Positions 1 through 9,284 of a stretch of DNA of 63,090 nucleotides are shown here, in pieces (within the stretch, counting starts at the first letter, position 1; each line of letters opens with the position of its first letter). A model generated the notes under the pieces. That model was not told the origin of the DNA. It did no database searches and worked only from the letters and a program-made list of their open reading frames with translations. The translations under genes were made by a program, and so were the position numbers. The stretch spans positions 1 to 63,090 of the forward strand of contig JAEURV010000019.1 in assembly GCA_016788465.1 (NCBI GenBank). Reading direction: 5' to 3'. The DNA is from Nitrospira sp. GTDB taxonomy: Bacteria > Nitrospirota > Nitrospiria > Nitrospirales > Nitrospiraceae.

Positions 1-2318
1 TGCCGCGTGTCATCTTTCAACTCACTCTTATAGACCACGTCGATACAGTCCTGCACATTGCCGCGAATGACCAACGGAAACTGCTTCGCGCGATTCTTTC
101 GAACTTCCGCTTCCTCTTCATGCAAGACATAGAGCAACCCACCCGGATCGACGATCGCCGGTGTCTTTGGCGTCGCCGCCTTCAAGGTAATCGGCAAGGT
201 GATCGCATGGATGTTGAATTTCTTGACTGGTGCTCCTTCCGGACAGAGGCTCCATGGCCCCTGCTCTCCCGGCTTGGCCGGCTCGGTCGAGTTGCTGCCG
301 TCATCCCGCCGGTGAATCGGCTCCAACCAAGGGGCGCCGCTATGGCTCGGCGAGAATGGCACTCGTCTGCCGAGATGCGGCCGCAGCCAAGGCCACGACA
401 GTTTTCCAGTCCGCGGGTCAAAGAGTATCTCCTGCCGCTTGCCCGGCGTCGCAGACTTGTAGTTCACCCATTCGTACGTCGTTTCTGGCTCACTTAAGGC
501 CTTTGCACCATCCCAGGCCCAATCATTGACCGTCGAGTCATAGGCCAGGGTTTGCTCCTTCTCCGTGTTCTTGTGCCCTGGTTTGCCCTGCGGCGGCACC
601 TGCATCTCCACCCAATCCTTGATGGAGACCTTTGCCGGATTGGCTTTCCAATCAGACTTGTCCTTGGTGATCTCGAATTTCTTGCCACCATACCAATCGA
701 CCATTGTACCCACGAGCTTATCGCTCGCGACACCGGTCCTCATGCGGCCGGCCCGGTCCGGCAACTCAACCAGGGGTTTCATGACATCGGTCTGGAACCC
801 TGGCGCCTGCAGCGTGTTATAGACACGCCAGAATCCCCACATGCCCGTGACATAGTGCTGCGGGATATGGCAGTGGAACACAAACTCGCCGGCCAATGCC
901 TGCAACCCTCCTGACCCGCCCTCGATGACCTGATCGTAGATCTCCGTCGGCCCAATGGATTGGACGTCGAGGCGATCAGACGTATCGCTGATGAGCGGGA
1001 ACTTCACCGGCCCATTGCTCGAAGCGGCAAAGTCCAGGTTACTGTTGCCAGGCTGGCGTGCCCAACGAATAGACCCACCATGGAGGTGGTGGGAGTGCAC
1101 GATTTCTGACCCACCCGCCATCCGGAACTTGGCCGGATCGCCCATGTAGGAGCGGGGGATAGTTGTGGCCGGATCACCGAATGTATAGGACCCGTACGCC
1201 ATAGACTCATCGCCATAGAATCCCATGTGAGCCTGGAGTTCGATACGGGTTCCATGCGGCTCGCTGCGATAGTTCAACAGACGCGCTCCCGGCCGATAGG
1301 AGTCGGTGTGAGGATCGCGCTGCGGCAACATCTCACCCTTCTTGTTCAAGATTCGAAACGCTTCATCCCCTGCCTCATGATAGAAGATCGCGAATTCACG
1401 GAAATCCGCCCCATTCGGATCCTCAATCATGGCTTCCCATCCGCTGGCCATCGGCTTTCCATCGAACGGACTGAGATAGCGTGAGCCGCGTGGCTCGACA
1501 ACCAACATACCGATCAAGCCGAGGTTGAACTGTTCACGTGAAGCATGCGACCGGAGAAAGCGCGCGCCCTCTTGTGTGTCCGGCTTGATGTACCATTCAA
1601 AACTCTGCTCTTTCCCCGCCGCCACGGTCGTGTCCGGGTTCGACGGAGTCGCCGGCTTTCCGTTTGATGAAACCACCATCGATGAACCATTGATGACGAG
1701 ATTGGTCGGTTCATCGGCGATCTTGTTATGGAGCGTCATCTTGAGGCAATCGCCCTGATTCGCCCGGATAACGAGTGGTTGGATCACATCGCCCTGTAAC
1801 CCATTCGACACGGCCCCGGGATCGTTCTCCTTCTCCCGCGCCTCTTTGTTCGCTGTCTCTTCGGCCCGTGCCTTATCCAAATTTTCATTCAAGACATACA
1901 TGTACCCAGGAAAGTAGTCGAGGAACCGGCTCAGCGTAATTTCGATGTTGATCGCCGAGATGTGGTATTCCTTCACAGGCGCATTCGCGGGACAACGCTG
2001 CCCGTTGGAAACTGAAACCTTGTCCGGATCATCTGCCACCAGCAACACGCCCTGTTGCATCATGTGACCGTTGGCACCGGTGCTATAGCCACCCTTCTTG
2101 CCAATGAAATCCTGCTGCCGCTTGACCTCGTCCATCATGCGGTCGTGAAGGATTGCCCCACCCTCACGATAGATCACCTTTTTTGCAGACGCCTGCTCCG
2201 CGCTGCCCTGGTGACCATGCTGCTCAGCGGCCCACGCCATCGATACTGCCAAAGGCACTATCAGACTGGCTACGACCCCCAATATCCTCGGCCATACATG
2301 CCTTATTGAAATACCCAT
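1..2318 (-). CDS. Large secreted multicopper oxidase, 3' end beyond window
   Basis: The N-terminal 772 codons are visible and the frame is open to the left edge, so the protein is longer. The start ATG at 2318 has a good ribosome site (GGAGG, 8 nt upstream). A signal peptide covers roughly residues 1-29 and ends in AMAWA-like sequence, so export to the periplasm or outside is likely. Copper-binding motifs of a multicopper oxidase are present: HSHHLHGG near residue 415 and FHCHIPQHYVTGM near residue 484, which carries Cys, His and Met ligands of a type 1 centre. It is a close paralogue of the 1647-aa oxidase at 17199-22142, sharing most of its N-terminal half. The substrate cannot be read from sequence; a metal such as Mn(II) or Cu(I), or a nitrogen oxide, is possible. 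Confidence 0.88.
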   Translation of the reverse strand, partial: MGISIRHVWPRILGVVASLIVPLAVSMAWAAEQHGHQGSAEQASAKKVIYREGGAILHDRMMDEVKRQQDFIGKKGGYSTGANGHMMQQGVLLVADDPDKVSVSNGQRCPANAPVKEYHISAINIEITLSRFLDYFPGYMYVLNENLDKARAEETANKEAREKENDPGAVSNGLQGDVIQPLVIRANQGDCLKMTLHNKIADEPTNLVINGSSMVVSSNGKPATPSNPDTTVAAGKEQSFEWYIKPDTQEGARFLRSHASREQFNLGLIGMLVVEPRGSRYLSPFDGKPMASGWEAMIEDPNGADFREFAIFYHEAGDEAFRILNKKGEMLPQRDPHTDSYRPGARLLNYRSEPHGTRIELQAHMGFYGDESMAYGSYTFGDPATTIPRSYMGDPAKFRMAGGSEIVHSHHLHGGSIRWARQPGNSNLDFAASSNGPVKFPLISDTSDRLDVQSIGPTEIYDQVIEGGSGGLQALAGEFVFHCHIPQHYVTGMWGFWRVYNTLQAPGFQTDVMKPLVELPDRAGRMRTGVASDKLVGTMVDWYGGKKFEITKDKSDWKANPAKVSIKDWVEMQVPPQGKPGHKNTEKEQTLAYDSTVNDWAWDGAKALSEPETTYEWVNYKSATPGKRQEILFDPRTGKLSWPWLRPHLGRRVPFSPSHSGAPWLEPIHRRDDGSNSTEPAKPGEQGPWSLCPEGAPVKKFNIHAITLPITLKAATPKTPAIVDPGGLLYVLHEEEAEVRKNRAKQFPLVIRGNVQDCIDVVYKSELKDDTR

Positions 2319-2401
2319 ATGTTTAGCCTCCTCTCCCAGATCGGTGAAACATCCATGTTGCACACAAGAAAGACCAGCCTTGTTGTCATAACCCTTTATG
2401 A

Positions 2402-2474
2402 GTCCGATGGGGGTCCGCTCATCACGGAGGAAGCGAGAGGAGGCCAATCCTACCGTTCCCCTCCCCCATCGGAC
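2402..2474 (-). promoter_or_regulatory. Leader stem-loop upstream of the first multicopper oxidase
   Basis: A perfect 12-bp inverted repeat pairs 2402-2413 (GTCCGATGGGGG) with 2463-2474, around a 49-nt purine-rich loop. It lies 84-156 nt upstream of the oxidase start at 2318, so it would sit in the 5' leader of that mRNA. A regulatory RNA or protein-binding hairpin is possible. I do not recognise a known riboswitch class. Confidence 0.45.
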
Positions 2475-2522
2475 AGATCAACATACTGGGAGACACCGGC
2501 CTGTTTCCCACCACCAGCAGCA

Positions 2523-2536
2523 GCAAGTCCCGTTCC
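2523..2536 (-). promoter_or_regulatory. Candidate sigma-54 promoter of the first multicopper oxidase
   Basis: Read on the minus strand, GGAAC-N5-TTGC has the invariant GG-N10-GC spacing of sigma-54 promoters. It differs from GGCAC-N5-TTGC at one core base. It lies about 200 nt upstream of the oxidase start. An NtrC-type activator gene is adjacent, which supports the assignment. The match is weaker than the one upstream of the second oxidase. Confidence 0.4.
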
Positions 2537-2747
2537 TGTTCTCGAGGCACGCCGGACTTAGATATTTGAATGAGATTCCGATGCGAGCATTCCATCGGTC
2601 GATGATTCAATGGGACAGGGATGCCCCCTAAAATCATCGGTGGTCACAAAACACTGTAATCAGAAGGAGAGAGTAATGGTGTGCAAGAAGTTACCGAATG
2701 GGACAGCGCCGCCCCATTCGAATGCGAACAAGACTACCTGACTGAGT
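2537..2747. other. Rest of the gap between regulator gene and first oxidase
   Basis: The whole gap between genes is 2319-2747. Apart from the leader stem, the sigma-54-like site and the hairpin at 2695-2720, I see no conserved gene. A 21-codon plus-strand reading frame at 2676-2741 has a purine-rich ribosome site before its ATG, but it overlaps the hairpin and is probably not a gene. Confidence 0.4.
2695..2720 (-). terminator. Possible terminator hairpin after the response regulator
   Basis: An 8-bp perfect stem (CGAATGGG 2695-2702 with CCCATTCG 2713-2720) lies 28 nt beyond the stop codon of the sigma-54 regulator. On the minus strand it is followed only by a weak T-rich stretch, so termination is plausible but not certain. 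Confidence 0.4.
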
Positions 2748-4157
2748 TTAGAACGACCCACGGAGGCCGTGCTTCTTCACCATGCGCTCAATCGTTTTTC
2801 GATCTACGCCAGCATCACGAGCCGCCCGCCCCATATGCCCGTCATAACGCTTGAGAAGATCGACCAAGAAGTTTCGCTCGAATGACTCTACCGCTTGCTG
2901 CTTCGCCTGTTTGTAAGAACTTGATTCGGATGGCGATGCGTCTCTATCAGTCAACGCAAGGAACCGTTCCGGTAAATGTGCGCTTGTCACAATGGCCCCG
3001 TCGACCAACACCGCAGCTCGTTCCATGACATTTTGCAGCTCCCTCACGTTGCCAGGCCAGGCATACCGCATGAGGAGATCCGCAGCCGATGGGTCGATGG
3101 TCGGAACCGTGTTAGCCTCAGCTCGAACCCGCTGCGCAAATCGGGTTAGAAATTCGTTGGCTAGTAGGAGAATATCCTCCCCGCGGGCCCTGAGAGGGGG
3201 AAGGCGTATGGGAATCACGTTCAGCCGATAGTAGAGGTCCTCACGGAACATCCCCCTCTTACACAGCGCTTCAAGATCTTGGTTGGAAGCCGCAATAATA
3301 CGAACATTCAGAGATGTGAACTGAGTCCCGCCGACTCGTCGCACATGTCTCTCCTGCAACACACGGAGCAGCCGTGCTTGGAGATTTGCGGTCATTCCAC
3401 TGACTTCGTCGAGAAAAATGGTCCCACCGTCCGCCGCTTCAAAAAGCCCGGCCTTTGCTGCATGAGCGCCGGTGAAGGCGCCTTTCTCATGACCAAACAG
3501 TTCGGTCTCCAAAAGGGAGTCCTGAAGAGACACACAATCCACAGGGATAAAGGGGCGATCAACTCGATAACTTGCTTCATGAATCAAACGTGCGATCATT
3601 TCCTTTCCCGTCCCGCTTTCTCCGTACACCAGAACATTGGAATCAGCCGGCGCTACTTTATTGACTAACGCCAATACCTCATTCATCGAGGCACTGTTCC
3701 CCACGAGCTGAACCCCATCATCCGACGAACGCAGTGATGATCGCTCCATCAGTGCACCACGGCGCGAACCGACACCAACAATGGTCGAAAGGGAGTCAAA
3801 CGCGCGCCGCGCAACTTGCACCAGTTCATCGCTCGTAAACGGCTTGGCGAGATAGTCAAAGGCACCGTGCCGCATAGCCGTTACTGCTGTTCCAATGGTG
3901 GCATGGCCGGTCATTAGCACGACGAGGACTGTCGGATCCTTTCGTTTGGCGGCAGCCAGAACCTCCATTCCATCGAGCTTCGGCATTCGTAGATCCGTCA
4001 GCACCAGACCAGGGCGCTCCCGTTCAAGCATATCCAGAGCATCATTGGGATCGGAGGCCAGCAGACAGGCATACGGCACTCGGCTCAAGATCCGGCGACA
4101 ATTCTCCAACGCCTCTGGCTCGTCATCAATTATGAGAATTTTACCTGCGAGTCCCAT
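2748..4157 (-). CDS. NtrC-type sigma-54-dependent response regulator
   Basis: This 469-aa protein has three parts. The receiver (about 1-120) has acidic residues Asp11 and Asp12, phospho-acceptor Asp55 and Lys105. The AAA+ sigma-54 activation domain (about 150-385) has Walker A GESGTGKE at 179-186, the sigma-54 contact loop GAFTGA at 226-231 and Walker B GGTIFLDE near 245. A Fis-type helix-turn-helix ends the protein. All key residues are intact, so it should be a working activator of sigma-54 promoters. Its start overlaps the end of the kinase gene by 28 bp, which indicates translational coupling. Likely targets are the sigma-54-like sites upstream of the two multicopper oxidases. Confidence 0.93.
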   Translation of the reverse strand: MGLAGKILIIDDEPEALENCRRILSRVPYACLLASDPNDALDMLERERPGLVLTDLRMPKLDGMEVLAAAKRKDPTVLVVLMTGHATIGTAVTAMRHGAFDYLAKPFTSDELVQVARRAFDSLSTIVGVGSRRGALMERSSLRSSDDGVQLVGNSASMNEVLALVNKVAPADSNVLVYGESGTGKEMIARLIHEASYRVDRPFIPVDCVSLQDSLLETELFGHEKGAFTGAHAAKAGLFEAADGGTIFLDEVSGMTANLQARLLRVLQERHVRRVGGTQFTSLNVRIIAASNQDLEALCKRGMFREDLYYRLNVIPIRLPPLRARGEDILLLANEFLTRFAQRVRAEANTVPTIDPSAADLLMRYAWPGNVRELQNVMERAAVLVDGAIVTSAHLPERFLALTDRDASPSESSSYKQAKQQAVESFERNFLVDLLKRYDGHMGRAARDAGVDRKTIERMVKKHGLRGSF

Positions 4158-6166
4158 ACCGCCTCTTCATCTGCCGTCGGTGCAAGACCAAGAGCGGGCA
4201 ATGCAACTACGAACCGCGCTCCTGTCGCCCCATTTTTCACCTCAATCCGTCCGCGATGGTCCACGACAATCCCGTACGCAAGAAACAATCCCAACCCAGT
4301 TCCCTGGCCTGCCGGTTTCGTGCTGAAAAACGGATCAAACACTCTGCCTATGATTTCGTCCGGAATACCAGGACCGTTGTCGGAAACCGACACCTCAATG
4401 CCTAACCTGCCATCTATCTTTGCTGTACTCGTCCGAACTGTCACGACACCATTGATGCCTTCCTGACTCACCGCATCAATCCCGTTGTTGATCAAGTTAA
4501 GAATGACGGTCTCAAGTCGATCGCGATCACCCATGACGGGGGGAAGCGATTGAGTAAGGACACATTCAAGTCTCACGGACAGAGCCGATATTCTCTCGCC
4601 TGCCATATCAAGACATGAGCGCACAATGCAATTGACATCAACAGGCTTTAACGTCGAGACCGTCCCACGCGAGAACGTGAGAATGCTTTTGGTCACCCTG
4701 GAAATACGCCCAGCCTGTGCCTTGACCGCAAGAAGATCCCGCCGCACCTCTTCAGAGATAGGGGACCGTGCTGCATCAGCTTCCATACATTCAATACGAT
4801 TGAGAATAATCCCCAGGGGATTATTAATCTCGTGAGCAATTCCACTCGCAACCTTGCCAAGGGTGGCCAGACGCTCGGCTAACTCAAGGCTACGCATGTG
4901 CTTGGTGATTTCCTCTGTCTTTTCCTCAACCCGACGAGTCAGGTCCTTGTTGAGCCCCTCAAGTTCAGACCGAGAGACCTTGAGCCGGTCGGCCATACGA
5001 TGCACGGCGACTGCTAACTCCTCGAACTCGTCGCCCGTGTGAATATTAAGCGGCTGCTCGTACGTGCCTTGGCTGATCGCCTCGACGCCACTGTGTAGAA
5101 TTTGAATCGGGCGAGCGATGCGCGAGGCCACAAACTGCCCGATTGCCCATAAAAGTCCCAACATGATCGTGCCGATCAGAGCTAGATTTCGCAATTGATC
5201 CCGAATTGGCGCGTAACTCTCAGCCGGCTGCTGACGAACAAAGACATGCCACGGATTATCCGGTATCTTGAGCTGGGCGATAGGTGCATACCCGACAACG
5301 GTATCTGTTGCACCATGCCCATCATCCTCAGCGATCCCCCATCCAGGTTCAGACGACACGATCATTGACATTAACTGACTCGGAATTCTGTGTGCCTGTC
5401 TGGGAAGAATTGGACACACAAGAGCATTTCCTGCGTCATCGAATAGCATCGCGTGGCCCGTTTGCCCGATGTGAATCTGTTTCACCATGGCAAAAAGTGT
5501 ATCGAAGCGGTACGAGGCTTTAACGGCTCCAACGACAATATGCTGTCGGTCGTCAAAAATGGGCACGGCAATATCGATCGTCTCCTCAGGAGTCCGAAAG
5601 GACCCCTCTTGGGCCGGAATCATTCCGCTGATATACACTTGGTCTCCAGTACCCGTTTGAACGGCTTTCCACCACGATTCATCTCCGAAAAAGAAGTGGT
5701 CTGGATCGGAGCTCGCGGCAACCAGGGCCCCATATTGATCCACGATGAGTAGCCCGACGACCTTATCTCCGTCACGAACCTTTGTTTCCCTGAGAAAACG
5801 GGAGAGATCGCTATCCATTAATTGCCCTGCACTCTCTACCCCTTTGTCCCAAAGCCGCGTTCGTTCTGAAATGAGATGCAGCACCTTCTCATGATCCACT
5901 GGATAGGATCTGTTAACCACCTCAACGGGCTGACGCACACGCAATGGGGTGTTCCCTAACAACCGAACACCCTGAACCTCTGCCTGGACCATCATTGTCA
6001 CTCGATCAGCCGCCTGAACAGCAACCGCCTGTAGATTGCCACCGATCACATCCCGAAGAGACCGCATACCAGAAACATAGGCAAGGACAAGCCCAATCAA
6101 CAGCGGAATACATCCCACCAGCACGATCGCCAGCATGATTCGAGCACGAATTGTCCCAATTTTCAT
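4130..6166 (-). CDS. Membrane histidine kinase with extracytoplasmic Cache-type sensor
   Basis: The likely start is the ATG at 6166 (MKIGTIRARIML), because it puts a first membrane helix at residues 8-30; an in-frame ATG 21 codons upstream gives a poor N-terminus. A periplasmic dCache-like sensor spans about 31-320, followed by a second membrane helix (about 325-347), a HAMP segment and a coiled coil. The HisKA box HEINNPLG lies near residue 442. The ATPase domain shows N, G1 (DNGPGIPDE) and G2 (GTGLGL) boxes. It should phosphorylate the overlapping response regulator. The ligand is unknown; copper, another metal or a small organic molecule are all possible for a Cache domain. Confidence 0.92.
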   Translation of the reverse strand: MKIGTIRARIMLAIVLVGCIPLLIGLVLAYVSGMRSLRDVIGGNLQAVAVQAADRVTMMVQAEVQGVRLLGNTPLRVRQPVEVVNRSYPVDHEKVLHLISERTRLWDKGVESAGQLMDSDLSRFLRETKVRDGDKVVGLLIVDQYGALVAASSDPDHFFFGDESWWKAVQTGTGDQVYISGMIPAQEGSFRTPEETIDIAVPIFDDRQHIVVGAVKASYRFDTLFAMVKQIHIGQTGHAMLFDDAGNALVCPILPRQAHRIPSQLMSMIVSSEPGWGIAEDDGHGATDTVVGYAPIAQLKIPDNPWHVFVRQQPAESYAPIRDQLRNLALIGTIMLGLLWAIGQFVASRIARPIQILHSGVEAISQGTYEQPLNIHTGDEFEELAVAVHRMADRLKVSRSELEGLNKDLTRRVEEKTEEITKHMRSLELAERLATLGKVASGIAHEINNPLGIILNRIECMEADAARSPISEEVRRDLLAVKAQAGRISRVTKSILTFSRGTVSTLKPVDVNCIVRSCLDMAGERISALSVRLECVLTQSLPPVMGDRDRLETVILNLINNGIDAVSQEGINGVVTVRTSTAKIDGRLGIEVSVSDNGPGIPDEIIGRVFDPFFSTKPAGQGTGLGLFLAYGIVVDHRGRIEVKNGATGARFVVALPALGLAPTADEEAVWDSQVKFS

Positions 6167-6312
6167 CGATTCTACTGCCCGGTTTGGACAGTATTGTAAG
6201 CACCCAGAATGAGAAAACTCCAGGCCCACATCGGAACAATCAGCCCAAGTTGACTACCTTTAACGATGGGATCGGAAAGACGATCAGATGGAAACACAAT
6301 GCATGACCACGT

Positions 6313-7347
6313 TCACCCGCCACCCAGCACCACATGAAACGTGAGATCTGCATCGACCCGACGAACTTTAATGGAGACCTCCTGACCTGGGGTCGTGCGC
6401 TCAATCAGGAAGTTCTTTAATTGGGCGGCATCAAGGATCTCTGTCTCCTCAATGGCAAGCAAGATATCGTGTTTCTGCAGGCCTGCCGCTTTGGCCGGCT
6501 CGGCGACATCCTTCACCGCTACGCGCAGCCTCGTACCATCCTTGACCGAAGTCAGATGGAGGCCAAGCTTGGAGAAAGCAATCGGTTTTCCGGAGACTGC
6601 CGCGTTGACGATTCGCTCAACCAGAACACCTGGAATCGCGAATGCCATACGGCTACAGTAGCTCTGCATTTCTTCCTTATCAGTCTGAATCACCGCGTGC
6701 ACGATTCCCACAATCTCTCCCTGTCCGGTAAAGAGTCCGCCTCCTGAATTACCGCTGCAGGCCGAAAGATCCGCCTGAATCAGGCGGGTATCAACCGTTT
6801 GAAGAAAGGTATTGGTATTCCCAAGCCTGCCAAAGGCCATCGTCGGCCCCCAGCCCAGCGGATAGCCGACCGTGAAGACCTCCATCCCAGGCACAACGTC
6901 TCCGGTGACAAATGAGGTTCCTGTCTGCAGTTTTGAACGATGCGGTTCAGCCACACGATAGAGCACGACATCCATAAATGCGCTGTCACCGACGAGATCG
7001 GCCGGAAGTTCATGCAGATCATTCGTCAGAATGCGGATTCGCTTCTGAATAATGGTGCCAGTCGTCGGGTCATGCTTTTCTGCGGCATGCCTGGCAGTGA
7101 CCACGTACCCGTCTCTCAGGTGAAATCCCGTTCCTCGCACAGCAACCTTCCCTGCCTTCGTCGGCATTCGTTCATCTTGGGTGTCAGCTAGAATTCCTAC
7201 CGTCACCTGTCTTGCGCGCTGAAACACGTCTTGGCTAAGTGGTGCCGTTTCAGCTATAACTGGAAACGCGCACGTGAGTGAAACAAGCCCCGCACACAAT
7301 GTAGAAACACATGAGTAAAATGACCTCAACGACCGATAGCGGATCAT
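6313..7347 (-). CDS. Periplasmic trypsin-like serine protease with PDZ domain (HtrA-like)
   Basis: The protein has 344 aa. A signal peptide covers about 1-33, and a ribosome site AAGGAG lies before the ATG. The trypsin-fold domain carries a full catalytic triad: His87 in TARHAAE, Asp126 in FMDVVLY and Ser201 in GNSGGG. A single PDZ domain fills about 260-340. This order matches HtrA/Deg proteases, which degrade or refold damaged exported proteins, but there is only one PDZ and the protein is divergent. It lies 146 bp upstream of the kinase-regulator pair on the same strand and may be co-transcribed, giving a possible envelope quality-control role for the copper proteins here. Confidence 0.85.
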   Translation of the reverse strand: MIRYRSLRSFYSCVSTLCAGLVSLTCAFPVIAETAPLSQDVFQRARQVTVGILADTQDERMPTKAGKVAVRGTGFHLRDGYVVTARHAAEKHDPTTGTIIQKRIRILTNDLHELPADLVGDSAFMDVVLYRVAEPHRSKLQTGTSFVTGDVVPGMEVFTVGYPLGWGPTMAFGRLGNTNTFLQTVDTRLIQADLSACSGNSGGGLFTGQGEIVGIVHAVIQTDKEEMQSYCSRMAFAIPGVLVERIVNAAVSGKPIAFSKLGLHLTSVKDGTRLRVAVKDVAEPAKAAGLQKHDILLAIEETEILDAAQLKNFLIERTTPGQEVSIKVRRVDADLTFHVVLGGG

Positions 7348-7662
7348 GTAATGCTCCTTCCATCAATAACGGTCTTCCCAGGTAGATTAGGTTCAACCGG
7401 CCTTGTTTCTTCCCACGCGTAGATCCTACCCAAGTGTTTCGATGCATCTCAACACACTGCTCAGGTAGGCATAGAGTGCACCCACCACCGGTCACCCCTC
7501 ACGACAACAGCTGAACCGTCCAGATCCAACTAGATGCAGGCCTGGTGACCTCTGTGGTAAACTGACGTTCCTCGGCTAGGGCTGAACGAGGACCAGCCAT
7601 CGACGCCGAGCTCATCGTGCAACGCATTGCGGCCCAACGATGAGACGCTTGGATGCGATTGT
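7348..7662. other. Divergent intergenic region
   Basis: This stretch separates the minus-strand protease gene from a plus-strand FGE-fold gene, so it should hold two divergent promoters. I found no sigma-54 match with correct spacing, no strong inverted repeat and no convincing small gene. Confidence 0.35.
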
Positions 7663-8562
7663 ATGCTGGATCGTCGTGTATGGCTCGTGACCGTGGTGTC
7701 CTTCCTTGTCGTCGTTGGAAACTCCACACTCACAGCGGCAGCGTCAAAACCCTCGCCGGAGTTGGCCCTCCATTTAATCCGCATTTCGGAGATCGCTCGA
7801 CCATCACCGATGGTCACAATCCCAGCCGGCAACTTTCTCTATGGAAGCAAGCATGTTTCAACCGCCCCTTATGGTAACTGGACCCCCTTTGATGATACGG
7901 AGCTTCCACAGCACCACGTCTGGTTGGACCTCTATGAGATCGATCGCGATGAAGTGAGTCTCAGCGAATACCTGGTCTTCCTACACCAACGAAACCACCA
8001 CCCTGCGGATGAATTACAGAAACTCCTCTGGCATGTCATCACCATCCACTCTATTCCCGACGAAACCCTGGCACGGTGGCCGGCGCTCTATGTCACGTGG
8101 ACGGAGGCAAAAGATTTCTGTGCAGCAAGAAGTGCGAGGCTTCCGACGGAAGCCGAGTGGGAAAAGGCCGCGCGAGGGTCAGAAGGCTCTCTCTTCCCCT
8201 GGGGGGAGAGCACCCCAAGCTCCTCCCTCGCGATGTTCGGGCAGCATCATGTACATGAGATCCCTATCCTCGCCGCCGTCGACTCCCTCGATCAGGGCAT
8301 GAGTCCTTATGGACTGCATCATATGGCGGGAAACGTGGCAGAGTGGGTGCACGACTGGTTCGGACCTGACTACTATGCTTATATGCCGGAACGAAACCCA
8401 CCAGGCCCCACCACCGGGCGGTACAAAGGGGTCCGTGGGGGCTCATGGAAGAGTGCCCGAATCATGCTCAGAACCGCAACGAGAGGAGGCGCATCTCCCG
8501 ATCAACGCTCGGCGACAGTCGGATTCCGCTGCGCACGATCCTCGATCATGAGTGTCGACTAG
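7663..8562 (+). CDS. Secreted FGE-fold (SUMF1) protein, non-catalytic
   Basis: I chose the ATG at 7663 over a TTG at 7627 because it starts directly on a signal peptide (MLDRRVWLVTVV, cleaved near residue 28). The rest is a SUMF1/FGE-sulfatase domain: the LPTEAEWEKAARG block, the GNVAEWVHDW block and the terminal VGFRCARS block. The paired cysteines that true formylglycine-generating enzymes use for oxygen chemistry, in the SxCxRxRC segment, are absent. The protein is therefore more likely a structural or accessory relative, as NirV is beside copper nitrite reductase. It is one of four such proteins in this locus and one of only two plus-strand genes here. Confidence 0.8.
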   Translation: MLDRRVWLVTVVSFLVVVGNSTLTAAASKPSPELALHLIRISEIARPSPMVTIPAGNFLYGSKHVSTAPYGNWTPFDDTELPQHHVWLDLYEIDRDEVSLSEYLVFLHQRNHHPADELQKLLWHVITIHSIPDETLARWPALYVTWTEAKDFCAARSARLPTEAEWEKAARGSEGSLFPWGESTPSSSLAMFGQHHVHEIPILAAVDSLDQGMSPYGLHHMAGNVAEWVHDWFGPDYYAYMPERNPPGPTTGRYKGVRGGSWKSARIMLRTATRGGASPDQRSATVGFRCARSSIMSVD

Positions 8563-8590
8563 TTACCAATTTGCTTGGACAAGGTGATGA

Positions 8591-9250
8591 ATGATCTTTT
8601 CACGATCTAAAGAAGTGCTAACTAAAACCGGATCAGGTCCTATGCAAGGAGTTGTTGTACCTCTGAGTAGGCTCATTCTTCTGATTTCTTGCAGCCTGCT
8701 AGTCCCCGTCCTTCCGGCCAAGGCCTTGGAGTTTACTGCTGATCAGATCACCAAAATCGATGGAAGATCACAAAAGTCAAACGTCTATTACCGCGACAGT
8801 ATGTGGCGCATTGAGCACCATACGATGGGACCGGTCAATGTCAGCATTGTGCGAAAAGATAAGCAGGTCGTCTGGCTGTTACTATCCAGGATGAAGCATT
8901 TCAAGACCATTCCCTACAGTGCTGAACAGGATCTCAGAGTGGGTGAAACCTTACCGGGTGAGGTATCTCGCGAGGAGATTGGGCAGGAAGTCCGTGAAGG
9001 ACACCCGACGATACTCTACGAAGTCACAACGAAACAGGGCGAGCAGGTTGATGTCTATTATCAATGGTTCGCGACGGATATTCACTTCCCAATGAAGCTG
9101 GCAAGAAAAGACGGGAGTTGGATCATGGAATACCAACACGTCAAGATGCGCTCGGTCCCCGATTCGCTTTTCAATCTGCCCCTCAACTTTCAACCATTGG
9201 AAGAGTTCAATAAACCGACAGCGCCTGAGCCGACTGCACCTAGCATGTAA
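8591..9250 (+). CDS. Exported LolA-like (DUF4412-type) protein
   Basis: The protein has 219 aa. A signal peptide ends around residue 45 (AKALEF); an internal ATG at 8642 is an alternative start and would give a more compact signal. The mature part reads as beta-strand-rich half-barrel sequence of the LolA/DUF4412 type: it begins with FTADQITKIDGR and continues with repeated short strands (VWLLLSRMKHFKTIP, VDVYYQWFATDIHFPMKL). Such proteins often bind lipid or hydrophobic ligands in the periplasm. It lies 28 bp after the FGE-fold gene and is probably in the same transcript. It resembles the 211-aa protein at 11635-12270 in style. Confidence 0.6.
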   Translation: MIFSRSKEVLTKTGSGPMQGVVVPLSRLILLISCSLLVPVLPAKALEFTADQITKIDGRSQKSNVYYRDSMWRIEHHTMGPVNVSIVRKDKQVVWLLLSRMKHFKTIPYSAEQDLRVGETLPGEVSREEIGQEVREGHPTILYEVTTKQGEQVDVYYQWFATDIHFPMKLARKDGSWIMEYQHVKMRSVPDSLFNLPLNFQPLEEFNKPTAPEPTAPSM

Positions 9251-9263
9251 GATGCCATACAGG

Positions 9264-9284
9264 ACTGATCGCTCCTTGATCAGT
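9264..9284. terminator. Hairpin between convergent genes
   Basis: ACTGATC (9264-9270) and GATCAGT (9278-9284) form a perfect 7-bp stem. It lies between the ends of two convergent genes and overlaps the stop codon of the minus-strand one. It could slow transcription from both sides, but there is no strong T-run. Confidence 0.4.

Noticed and set aside
2676-2741. 21-codon plus-strand frame with a purine-rich ribosome site
   Set aside because: It overlaps the terminator-like hairpin and has low-complexity content; no evidence of a real product.
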